A stretch of 5,232 nucleotides of DNA from an archaeon. Its GTDB lineage: Archaea > Iainarchaeota > Iainarchaeia > Iainarchaeales > CSSED10-239. Positions 1 through 5,232 of the stretch are shown in pieces; within the stretch, counting starts at the first letter, position 1; each line of letters opens with the position of its first letter. The notes beneath the pieces were generated by a model that saw only the letters and a list, made by a program, of their open reading frames with translations, did no database searches and was not told the origin of the DNA. The DNA is taken from NCBI GenBank assembly GCA_029557995.1, contig JAKQHQ010000027.1:1-5232 (forward strand), in the 5' to 3' direction. A program made the translations under genes and the position numbers.

Positions 1-922
1 CAAGTCCAAGCACATCTCCGTTCTTGCCTAAAACAATTGCCATGAGCACTGGGTTGTCCTCAAACTCGTATAGTAAGTCGCCTATTTCCTTGTCTTCTTG
101 GACAAACTTCAAAGGACGGATAAGCTCCTTAACAAGGGTGTTTGCCCTTTTTTCCTTGATTGCCTTTAACACATCATCAACGTCAATGACTCCAATAATG
201 TTGTCCTTGTCCTCAACATAAACAGGATACTTGGAAAAAGAGTTTTTTACAATGAAATCAATCGCATCGTTAAGCTTCTGCTCTCCATTGACACAAACCA
301 TCTTTTCAGAGGGTGTCATGATCTTTGTTACCTTTATGTCTTCAAAATCCAAGACCTTGTGCATGAGCTTTGCTGTCTTTCTACTTATGATACCCTCCTC
401 CTTACCAATGGAAAGTATCACACGCAAGTCATCTTCAGAGAGCACTTTCTTTTTAGTTGTACCAAAAACCAGAGTTATACATTTTGATAGTTTGGTAAAC
501 AACCAAACAAGTGGATATAGAATAATAGATAACCAATATATCGGTAGCGCAACAAACCTTGCAATTGTCTCATTATGCTGTACAGCTAAAAGCTTGGGGA
601 ATATCTCACCAAACACTAATATCACAATGGTCATCACCACTGCTGAAATCGCCACACCAGATGCCCCAAAATAACCAACAAACAGAAATGTGGCGATTGC
701 TGTTGCAAGAATATTAACTATATTGTTTCCAATAAGAATAGTTATTATAAATTTGTGTGCGTTTCGCTTTAGCTTGTATAAGATCTTGGAGCCATGCTTT
801 TTCTGCAACAACATGGATTTTACCCTGACCATGTGCAAAGAGGTCAATGCAGTCTCAGCAGCAGAAAAAAACGCAGAAAGAAGTATAAGAACACACAATA
901 GTATCAAATACCAAGTATGCAT
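1..922 (-). CDS. CNNM/CorC-family transporter-like protein (DUF21 + CBS pair), 3' end cut by window edge
   Basis: Translating the minus strand from ATG 922 gives 307 residues without a stop, running off the left edge, so the C-terminus is missing. Residues 1-145 look like a DUF21/CNNM membrane domain. Its hydrophobic first helix ends in SAFFSAAETAL (16-26), followed by LIGNNIVNILATAIAT (63-78) and a helix ending in VFGEIFPK (103-110), all hallmark strings of the CNNM/CorC (HlyC-related) family. Residues about 160-200 link to a first CBS motif (IMTP at 201-204, YPVYV at 232-236, IIGVIDVDDVL at 242-252), and a second CBS motif begins near 265 and continues past the edge. The family is tied to Mg2+ (and other cation) transport or efflux, with CBS domains that can sense adenine nucleotides; which ion is moved here is unknown. 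The start is bounded by an in-frame TAA six bases upstream (minus strand) and a weak AGGT at 937-934. It lies 17 bases behind the small gene upstream, so the two are probably cotranscribed. Confidence in family is high, in substrate low. Confidence 0.93.
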   Translation of the reverse strand, partial: MHTWYLILLCVLILLSAFFSAAETALTSLHMVRVKSMLLQKKHGSKILYKLKRNAHKFIITILIGNNIVNILATAIATFLFVGYFGASGVAISAVVMTIVILVFGEIFPKLLAVQHNETIARFVALPIYWLSIILYPLVWLFTKLSKCITLVFGTTKKKVLSEDDLRVILSIGKEEGIISRKTAKLMHKVLDFEDIKVTKIMTPSEKMVCVNGEQKLNDAIDFIVKNSFSKYPVYVEDKDNIIGVIDVDDVLKAIKEKRANTLVKELIRPLKFVQEDKEIGDLLYEFEDNPVLMAIVLGKNGDVLGL

Positions 923-939
923 AAATTAAAACAACCTAC

Positions 940-1437
940 CTATTGCCCGACATATGCTCTTATATTCTGCTTGAGCTTTATTATGTTATTCAAATAGATG
1001 TTCAGCTTTTTCTCTATCAAAGACATCTGCTCTTCTGTGTCTTTAACTTGCCCAGCCACAAAAAAGCTCTCGGAACCTAAACCGTTGTATTTCAGTAACT
1101 GTCTTCTTAGGTCAAGGTATTCCTTGAGTGTATAATAATAGGCAGTGTAATTCTCGTACAACCTGTTGAACAAAACCCTTGTTGTCTCATCTTTGAAATA
1201 TCTTCTATTGTCAATCTCAAAATAATTCTTGGTCTTTGCACCCAAGCTGTTGTTGTTTACAACATCGTTTACTAAATCCAGATGGTTTTCAATCCAGCCT
1301 ATGTCCTTTGACCTAAAATCACATCTTTTGATTACTGCAGAGTCGTCTCTTCTTGTTTCTTTAACTATTGTCTCGTCAATCTCAACAGCTTGCCCGCCAG
1401 ATAATTTTTTAAAAAAATTCTTTAGAACTGTCTTCAT
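940..1437 (-). CDS. uncharacterised soluble, mostly helical protein (165 aa; 170 aa if started at 1452)
   Basis: I do not recognise this protein. Numbered from the longer start at 1452, it has a basic, amphipathic N-terminus (KTVLKNFFKKL, 7-17), a charged polar stretch (22-60), and two long probable helices (about 83-124 and 134-167) rich in Leu, Tyr, Lys and Glu that could pair as a coiled coil or helical hairpin. It has one cysteine and no membrane segment or signal peptide. I prefer ATG 1437 because GGGTGA, a good archaeal ribosome-binding site, sits at 1450-1445, seven bases ahead of it. From ATG 1452 the only purine run, GGGGAA, directly abuts the start. An AT-rich promoter lies just upstream. 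The stop is TAG, 17 bases before the CNNM gene, which suggests a two-gene unit and makes an accessory role to that transporter possible but unproven. Coding reality is supported by its length, its fit between promoter and next gene, and ordinary composition. Confidence 0.82.
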   Translation of the reverse strand: MKTVLKNFFKKLSGGQAVEIDETIVKETRRDDSAVIKRCDFRSKDIGWIENHLDLVNDVVNNNSLGAKTKNYFEIDNRRYFKDETTRVLFNRLYENYTAYYYTLKEYLDLRRQLLKYNGLGSESFFVAGQVKDTEEQMSLIEKKLNIYLNNIIKLKQNIRAYVGQ

Positions 1438-1444
1438 TTTTTTG

Positions 1445-1450
1445 TCACCC
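1445..1450 (-). promoter_or_regulatory. ribosome-binding site GGGTGA deciding the start of the small protein
   Basis: On the minus strand GGGTGA precedes ATG 1437 with seven bases (CAAAAAA) between. It matches the archaeal Shine-Dalgarno core GGTGA. It lies inside the first codons of the alternative start at 1452, which argues that the longer start is not the main one. Confidence 0.6.
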
Positions 1451-1475
1451 ATTTCCCCACAAAATATAATATAAA

Positions 1476-1493
1476 TTATATATAATTGAGGGG
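1476..1493 (-). promoter_or_regulatory. putative promoter (TATA element with CCCCTCAA upstream) for the small protein/CNNM unit
   Basis: Read on the minus strand, CCCCTCAA (1493-1486) is followed directly by TTATATATAA (1485-1476), then more AT-rich sequence (TTTATATTATATTTT, down to 1461). A TATA box centred near 1480 would place transcription start around 1454-1456, giving a leader of about 18 bases that carries the GGGTGA site before ATG 1437. A second TATA-like match (TTTATATT, 1475-1468) would start the RNA inside or past ATG 1452. Archaeal TATA elements are short and this region is very AT-rich, so exact placement is uncertain. Confidence 0.55.
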
Positions 1494-1515
1494 TAGTATT
1501 TAAATTATTATCTTT

Positions 1516-1536
1516 AAAAGAAAACTATTAAAAAAA
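1516..1536 (-). terminator. T-run terminator after the HIT gene
   Basis: Ten bases after the TGA stop of the HIT gene the minus strand reads T7 (1536-1530), AATAG, then TTTTCTTTT (1524-1516). No strong hairpin precedes it. Runs of T in the non-template strand are the usual intrinsic termination signal in archaea, and the next promoter starts about 25 bases further on. Confidence 0.6.
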
Positions 1537-1545
1537 CAAGGCAAA

Positions 1546-2076
1546 TCACACAAATAAGCCAAATTTTTTTGCAAGTTTGTTCTTGCCAATGATGCATTTC
1601 AGGTTTTTTGCTAAGTCATTAGGTGCCACAGACACAACATTAAAGTCGCAGACCCTGTTCCAGCCTACATCACCCTTATACCTTGGAAGCACATGAAAGT
1701 GAAGGTGGCTTATGCTTTCGCCAGCAATCCTACCTATACTGCAACCGATGTTGTAGCCCTCTGGCTTCATGAGAATGTCTAAAGAATAAATGGACAGGTC
1801 AATGAGATTGAAGAGCTCCTTTTTTTCAAGGCTTGTAAGCTCAACTACTTGGTTGACATGTCTTTTTGTGATAATAAGCAAGTGTCCAGCACTGTAGGGG
1901 TATTTGTTTGCTTGAAGGTAGCTTTTGCTTGCTTCAAGGATAAGTAACTCCCTGTCTTTTTTACAGAATGGGCAATTCCTTTTGTTGGTTGTCATCTCCT
2001 TCTCCTCGCTTGGCTTTGTGACATAGTCCTGTCGCCATGGTGCGTAAAGCGACTTGCATTGGTCTTTTACAATCAT
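1546..2076 (-). CDS. HIT-family nucleotide hydrolase/phosphorylase, diadenosine-polyphosphate type likely
   Basis: This 176-residue protein carries the histidine triad HLHFHVLPR (124-132) preceded by NIG (109-111) and AGES (118-121). H126 or H128 should be the catalytic nucleotide-accepting histidine. An N-terminal LYAPWR (10-15), CPFC (35-38) and the strand GHLLIITKRH (64-73) are typical of the long HIT subgroup that includes Ap4A phosphorylases of the Rv2613c kind; C35, C38, H73 and H124 are the expected zinc ligands. The family cleaves AMP-linked nucleotides such as Ap4A. The region after the triad (GDVGWN, 135-140) and the spacing between AG and the triad differ from what I recall of that subgroup, so exact substrate and hydrolase versus phosphorylase chemistry stay open. 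I keep ATG 2076 rather than the ATG at residue 28 (which has a good GGAG-type site) because LYAPWR is a family motif upstream of it. It follows metG by 12 bases with only a weak ribosome-binding site (GTAAGATC), so translation is probably coupled. Confidence 0.92.
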   Translation of the reverse strand: MIVKDQCKSLYAPWRQDYVTKPSEEKEMTTNKRNCPFCKKDRELLILEASKSYLQANKYPYSAGHLLIITKRHVNQVVELTSLEKKELFNLIDLSIYSLDILMKPEGYNIGCSIGRIAGESISHLHFHVLPRYKGDVGWNRVCDFNVVSVAPNDLAKNLKCIIGKNKLAKKFGLFV

Positions 2077-2088
2077 AAACGATCTTAC

Positions 2089-3678
2089 TTAAATTTGCTC
2101 CTTTTCTCTTTCCTCTAGCTTTCTAAACAGAATCTCTGGTTTGTTAATTGCCTTTGCTGAGGTGTCTATCTCTATTTTTCTGTTGTCTGTGTTTAAAAAC
2201 ATAAAAACCCTCTGAGAGGACTGCGGAAGTATTGGCTCAAAGTAGATTGCAAGCAACCTGATTATCTCAAGGCAATAGTTCAAGGCATCTGTTTTACCTG
2301 ACTTCCAAGGCTCTTTCTCGTTAAGGTACCTGTTGCCAAGATCAGATAGTTTCAGTAGTTCATAAAGAGCAAACCTGAGCTCGCAGGAGTCGTAATAACT
2401 GTCAATCTTATATATGGAATCCAATATCGCCTTTTCAAGCGTGCTGTCCTTAGTGCTTACCTCAGGTACCCTCCCATTGAACTTGTTATAAACAAAATCT
2501 AGGACACGGTTCACAAAATTCCCATAGTTGCCTATAAGTTCCTTGTTTACCCTCTCAAAGAACTCATCAACAATAAACTCTGAGTCCTTTGTCTCAGGAA
2601 GGATATATGTGAGATAAAACCTCCAGTATTCTACAGGTATGTTGCTTGATATTGCTTTATCTGCTGAGATGCCAACGCCCTTGCTCTTTGAGAACTTCTG
2701 CTTCTCAAAATTCATGTACTGCAAGCCAACAACATTTGTAGGCAAGACAAGCTTGCCCTGCCCAAGGATCTGCCCTGGCCAAAAGATTGTGTGGAAAGGT
2801 ATGTTGTCTTTTCCAAGAAAGTAATAGGTCTCGGTTGCTTTGTCTTCCCAAAGCTTGAGCCCTTCGTCTCCAAGAAGCTCGACTGTGGCAGAGACATAAC
2901 CAATCACATTGTCAAACCAAACATAGAACACCTTGCCCTCATAACCGCGGAGTGGCACTTTTATACCCCATGTCAAGTCCCTTGTTATGCATCTTTTCTT
3001 TATGCCCTGATGTAACCAGCCCTTAGCAAGCGACTTCACCTGTGACCTTAGATGTGGATTGCTATCTATCCAGTTTTCTATGTCCTTTGTAACGCCTGTT
3101 AAGTCCAAGAAAAGATGGTTTGTATTTTTGAAAGTTATGCCTGTGCTACCACAGGTTGTGCAATGCGGGCTTAGAAGTTCTGCAGGTTCCAGGACAGAGC
3201 CACATGCCTCACACTGGTCGCCGTTTGCCTTGTCATAACCACACCTTGGGCAGGTGCCTGTGATATATCTATCTGCAAGCCCTTTCTTGCAGTTGTTGCA
3301 ATATGGGGTATTAATCTCCTGTTCTGTAATAAACCCGTTCTTGTAAAGCTCTAAAAAAAACTCCTGCACAAGCTTATGGTGTATTTCCCTAGAGGTTCTT
3401 GAGAAATTGTCATAGCTTATCAGGAAATCTGAATATAGCCTCTTGTGTATTATGTAGTAACGGTCGCAAAGCTCTCTTGGCGTGATGCCTTCCTTCTGGG
3501 CAGCGAACTCAGTTGCTGTGCCGTGCTCATCAGTGCCACCTACAAATATCACCCTGTGCCCCTTCATTCTGGAATACCTTGCAAAAATATCTGCAGGAAG
3601 GTGGCTTCCAACAATGTTGCCCAAATGTGGAGAACTGTTCACGAATGGCAATGCTGCTGTCACTATTCTTGTACTCAT
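2089..3678 (-). CDS. metG: methionyl-tRNA synthetase, archaeal/eukaryotic-type core without C-terminal tRNA-binding extension
   Basis: Cytosolic class I enzyme joining methionine to tRNA(Met) using ATP. Numbering from ATG 3678 (529 residues), ALPFVNSSPHLGN (9-21) holds the HIGH-type signature as PHLGN, GGTDEHGTATE (47-57) follows, and KFSKS (328-332) is the KMSKS loop. The connective-peptide insert has two complete zinc knuckles: CNNC/CPRC (127-130, 143-146) and CEAC/CTTC (156-159, 173-176). FLGKDNIPFHTIFWPGQIL (287-305) and the helical anticodon-binding domain (about 355-515; GNYGNFVNRVLDF, NEKEPW) are standard. The wording is notably close to human cytosolic MetRS. The protein ends after the anticodon domain, with no EMAPII/Arc1p-like C-terminal domain, which many archaea keep separately. 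An open frame extends 13 codons upstream to GTG 3717, but that stretch is TATA-like sequence, and ATG 3678 has GAGGT nine bases ahead and the conserved ALPF strand soon after. It leads a unit with the HIT gene. Confidence 0.98.
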   Translation of the reverse strand: MSTRIVTAALPFVNSSPHLGNIVGSHLPADIFARYSRMKGHRVIFVGGTDEHGTATEFAAQKEGITPRELCDRYYIIHKRLYSDFLISYDNFSRTSREIHHKLVQEFFLELYKNGFITEQEINTPYCNNCKKGLADRYITGTCPRCGYDKANGDQCEACGSVLEPAELLSPHCTTCGSTGITFKNTNHLFLDLTGVTKDIENWIDSNPHLRSQVKSLAKGWLHQGIKKRCITRDLTWGIKVPLRGYEGKVFYVWFDNVIGYVSATVELLGDEGLKLWEDKATETYYFLGKDNIPFHTIFWPGQILGQGKLVLPTNVVGLQYMNFEKQKFSKSKGVGISADKAISSNIPVEYWRFYLTYILPETKDSEFIVDEFFERVNKELIGNYGNFVNRVLDFVYNKFNGRVPEVSTKDSTLEKAILDSIYKIDSYYDSCELRFALYELLKLSDLGNRYLNEKEPWKSGKTDALNYCLEIIRLLAIYFEPILPQSSQRVFMFLNTDNRKIEIDTSAKAINKPEILFRKLEEREKEQI

Positions 3679-3687
3679 TGTGCCTAT

Positions 3688-3692
3688 ACCTC
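3688..3692 (-). promoter_or_regulatory. ribosome-binding site GAGGT of metG
   Basis: GAGGT lies nine bases before ATG 3678 on the minus strand. It supports ATG 3678 over the in-frame GTG 3717, which has no comparable purine-rich site ahead of it, only a T-rich tract. Confidence 0.65.
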
Positions 3693-3698
3693 TTTTCG

Positions 3699-3706
3699 TA
3701 TATAAA
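3699..3706 (-). promoter_or_regulatory. putative TATA box of metG
   Basis: TTTATATA on the minus strand, preceded by T-rich sequence, sits in the 63-base gap after the membrane-protein gene. Its centre is about 25 bases from ATG 3678, which would start the RNA almost at the ATG and leave out the GAGGT site. Either the promoter gives a leaderless message and the site serves read-through RNA, or the true TATA element is further upstream in the T-rich tract near 3725. Confidence 0.4.
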
Positions 3707-3717
3707 AATAAGGACAC

Positions 3718-3736
3718 AAAAGAATAAAAAAAGAAA
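3718..3736 (-). terminator. T-rich terminator after the membrane-protein gene
   Basis: Five bases after the TAA stop of the membrane-protein gene the minus strand reads TTTCTTTTTTTATTCTTTT (3736-3718). No hairpin is evident. This is the T-tract type of archaeal termination signal, probably partial, and separates that gene from metG. Confidence 0.5.
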
Positions 3737-3741
3737 TGTAT

Positions 3742-4434
3742 TTACACAAACTTTAGTTTAAAGAAAAGGGTGTGAGATATTGTGGCAAGGAAGAGGTATA
3801 ATACCGCCTTTATAAGGTTCCAGGTTATAAGATAAAACAAATACTGGCTTTGCAGTGCCTTTGAGGCAAAGGCCCTTACAATATATGGGTTTAAGAATGT
3901 AAAGTATGCAAAAAGCGTGAATATACTCTCTATTACAAAGATGCAAAGAACTATCTTAAAAGCAAGCGATATTACATTTTTGAACTGGATGTTGTGCTTA
4001 GCAAGCTCCAAACCTATAAATATAAAACAGCAGATGTTAATGCATATAAGCGCAACCGAAAACAAAAAGAAAAACGCACTGCTTTTTGCAATCGCAACAT
4101 ACGCTGGGTTTGCATTTGTGTAAACAGCAAACTGTAAGGTAAAGTCAAGGATAATTGTCAGAATCAAGATGACAAACGGAACCATAAGGTAATGGTAATA
4201 GCCTTCCCTTAAGAAAATGGACTGGAAAAAACTGCTTTTGCTTTTCTCCTGCTCAAGCTTTGGCGCCCTCAGGTGATATTCTGTCTTGCCTGGTATTGTC
4301 TCTTTCGCAAAACCATTTCGGTTTGGCTTATCTGATTTTTCCTTAATCACATGCTGGCTTATTTTCTTTGTCCGCTTCTTGTTTTTACTATCATACCTGT
4401 TGTTCGGAAACTTGTTTATTCTTTTTTCAGACAT
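3742..4434 (-). CDS. uncharacterised four-helix membrane protein with basic N-terminal tail
   Basis: I do not recognise a family. Residues 1-70 are hydrophilic and strongly basic (many Lys, Arg, Asn; for example KNKKRTKK at 17-24), low in complexity and probably disordered in the cytoplasm. Then come four probable membrane helices at about 82-105, 117-143, 153-180 and 198-226, ending close to the C-terminus with KLKFV. There is no signal peptide and no obvious catalytic motif. Helix two is unusual in holding three cysteines close together (ALICINICCF, 128-137). The layout of a charged tail followed by a compact helical bundle resembles small archaeal integral membrane proteins, including Yip1-like ones, but I see no diagnostic motif. 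ATG 4434 is backed by GTGAT six bases upstream and a TATA-like element beyond it. It sits between gatE (53-base gap) and metG (63-base gap to ATG 3678), and has its own probable promoter and terminator, so a link to translation is only positional. Confidence 0.85.
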   Translation of the reverse strand: MSEKRINKFPNNRYDSKNKKRTKKISQHVIKEKSDKPNRNGFAKETIPGKTEYHLRAPKLEQEKSKSSFFQSIFLREGYYHYLMVPFVILILTIILDFTLQFAVYTNANPAYVAIAKSSAFFFLFSVALICINICCFIFIGLELAKHNIQFKNVISLAFKIVLCIFVIESIFTLFAYFTFLNPYIVRAFASKALQSQYLFYLITWNLIKAVLYLFLATISHTLFFKLKFV

Positions 4435-4440
4435 CTAACA

Positions 4441-4445
4441 ATCAC
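4441..4445 (-). promoter_or_regulatory. ribosome-binding site GTGAT of the membrane-protein gene
   Basis: GTGAT is complementary to the 3' end of archaeal 16S rRNA (part of GGTGAT) and lies six bases before ATG 4434 on the minus strand, supporting that start. Confidence 0.5.
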
Positions 4446-4463
4446 TTTCTTTTGTAGTTCCTA

Positions 4464-4480
4464 CTATTATATATTGAGGG
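4464..4480 (-). promoter_or_regulatory. putative promoter (CCCTCAA + TATATAAT) of the membrane-protein gene
   Basis: In the 53-base gap after gatE the minus strand reads CCCTCAA (4480-4474) followed at once by TATATAATAG (4473-4464). A TATA box centred near 4470 predicts transcription start around 4444-4446 and a leader of about 10-12 bases that just includes GTGAT. The same CCCTCAA-TATA arrangement occurs at 1492-1476. Confidence 0.55.
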
Positions 4481-4487
4481 TTAACAT

Positions 4488-5232
4488 TTAATAATCTTTG
4501 TTTTCTAGAAAATCAAGCAGTTTTCTATTGACAAGCGCATTCGCCTTTTGCCCATCTACATTCCCACCAGTTTCTGCCATCAACCGCCCCATGACCAAGC
4601 CCTGCGCCCGTTGACCCAATTGTTGTATCTTTTGACGGTTTTCTGCGATTATCTTATCTATTACCTTTCCAAGCTCTGCATCGCTCAAGCTGTTGAATAT
4701 ATTTAAATTTCCCACAATCTCTTTGATTGGTCTGTCAGAGGAAACAAAACTTAAAAAAACATCCTTCACCTTCTGCCTTGGTATCTTGGCGAATAACTCA
4801 TAGGAAAAAAACTCCAAGAGGTCATCTGAAGAAATATTGTCTAAGGCAATCAAGCCCTCTCTTGCCCATGTTGTAAGATCCTCCAAGAGAAAGACAGCAA
4901 CCTGCGTGGGGTTGAGGGTTTTGTTCTTAGACATAATCTTTTCAAAGGTGACAGCATAGTTGTCAAGTACCATTTTTTCAATCAGCTGGTTACTTAAGCC
5001 AAAGCTTGCGTATAGCTCTCTTCTCTTATCTAGTGACAATGGCATAGCATTTTCTGCATCCTGTAAAATGTCTTTTGTAAAGCTTATAGGTAAGATGTCT
5101 GTTTCTGGGTACATCCTTGCCCCTCCAACAGATAAAGGTCTTTGATACTCTGTGTTGCCTTCTGGCGTGACTAGTCTTGTCTCATTTGGAACCCCGGTAA
5201 TAAGCTGGTTTAACCTTGCCTCAATGACTTCT
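4488..5232 (-). CDS. gatE: Glu-tRNA(Gln) amidotransferase subunit E, C-terminal part, 5' end outside window
   Basis: The frame is open from the right edge to TAA at 4490-4488, giving 247 residues of the C-terminal part; the start lies beyond the window. A start at ATG 5114 is unlikely, because the codons before it are conserved family sequence: TGVPNETRLVTPEG (12-25 of the visible part) runs into GGARMYPETDILPI (36-49), the GatE version of the GatB/E cradle-domain end. GatB has a different sequence here. The rest is helical and ends in a YqeY-like tail domain (about 100-240), with GLVMGRLMAETGGNVDGQ near 200-217 matching the usual tRNA-contacting tail. With GatD, which supplies ammonia from glutamine, GatE activates Glu-tRNA(Gln) with ATP and converts it to Gln-tRNA(Gln). 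GatDE is restricted to archaea, and its presence usually means there is no glutaminyl-tRNA synthetase. The GatE-specific GAD insert and catalytic core lie outside the window, so completeness cannot be judged. Confidence 0.95.
   Translation of the reverse strand, partial: EVIEARLNQLITGVPNETRLVTPEGNTEYQRPLSVGGARMYPETDILPISFTKDILQDAENAMPLSLDKRRELYASFGLSNQLIEKMVLDNYAVTFEKIMSKNKTLNPTQVAVFLLEDLTTWAREGLIALDNISSDDLLEFFSYELFAKIPRQKVKDVFLSFVSSDRPIKEIVGNLNIFNSLSDAELGKVIDKIIAENRQKIQQLGQRAQGLVMGRLMAETGGNVDGQKANALVNRKLLDFLENKDY

Noticed and set aside
231..674. Plus-strand open frame of 147 codons, plus smaller ones at 24-221 and 690-929
   Set aside because: They lie entirely antisense to the CNNM/CorC gene, whose minus-strand translation has clear family motifs; the plus-strand products show no recognisable motif.
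1401..1420. T7A6 run in the small protein gene as a possible frameshift site or sequencing error
   Set aside because: The frame continues cleanly through the run to a sensible stop, the codons do not form a standard slippery heptamer, and the encoded NFFKKL is plausible.
1453..1545. Search for a small RNA, tRNA or riboswitch in the largest gap
   Set aside because: The 93 bases hold only a T-run and AT-rich promoter sequence; no stable hairpin set or tRNA-like arms are visible, and AT-rich partial palindromes are expected by composition.
3445..3761. Three overlapping plus-strand open frames of 81-86 codons
   Set aside because: They are antisense to the conserved N-terminal catalytic region of metG and have no homologous motifs or convincing start signals.
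4488..5114. A stand-alone 208-residue gene starting at ATG 5114
   Set aside because: The same frame stays open to the window edge, and the codons before ATG 5114 encode conserved GatE sequence, so the ATG is an internal methionine.
1..5232. Mobile element, CRISPR array or defence system
   Set aside because: No repeats with spacers, inverted terminal repeats, transposase or nuclease motifs were seen on either strand; the genes are mainly housekeeping.

Overview
The window looks like chromosomal DNA from a low-to-moderate GC archaeon (roughly 40% G+C, judged by eye). The evidence is the archaea-specific amidotransferase subunit GatE, a methionyl-tRNA synthetase of the archaeal/eukaryotic cytosolic type with two zinc knuckles, AT-rich TATA-like elements about 25-45 bases ahead of genes, GAGGT/GGTGA-type ribosome-binding sites and T-run terminators. 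Compact proteins, short gaps and two unrecognised genes would fit a DPANN-type lineage, but that placement is inference. TAA, TAG and TGA all serve as stops, so nothing suggests recoding.

Everything coding lies on the minus strand, so genes read from high to low coordinates. From the right edge: the C-terminal part of gatE (5232-4488, 5' end outside the window); a 230-residue protein with a basic N-terminus and four predicted membrane segments (4434-3742); methionyl-tRNA synthetase metG (3678-2089); a HIT-family nucleotide hydrolase/phosphorylase with a HxHxH motif, 12 bases behind metG (2076-1546); a short unrecognised soluble protein (about 1437-940); and a CNNM/CorC-type membrane protein with DUF21 and CBS domains that runs off the left edge (922-1). 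No gap between genes exceeds about 100 bases.

Transcription probably divides into blocks. gatE comes from an upstream promoter. The membrane protein has its own TATA-like element and a T-run behind it. metG and the HIT gene form one unit ending in a T-rich terminator. The small unknown protein and the CNNM gene form a second unit with a strong AT-rich promoter. The promoters of the membrane protein and of the small protein share the string CCCTCAA directly ahead of the TATA element.

Functionally the right half is translation machinery: GatE makes Gln-tRNA(Gln) and MetG charges tRNA(Met). The HIT enzyme is a plausible partner of MetG because aminoacyl-tRNA synthetases release diadenosine polyphosphates that some HIT enzymes remove. 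The left half is a putative divalent-cation transport unit with an uncharacterised partner. No mobile element, CRISPR array, rRNA or tRNA was seen, and no convincing new defence or signalling system. The novelty is limited to the two unrecognised genes and the promoter and start-site arrangements.
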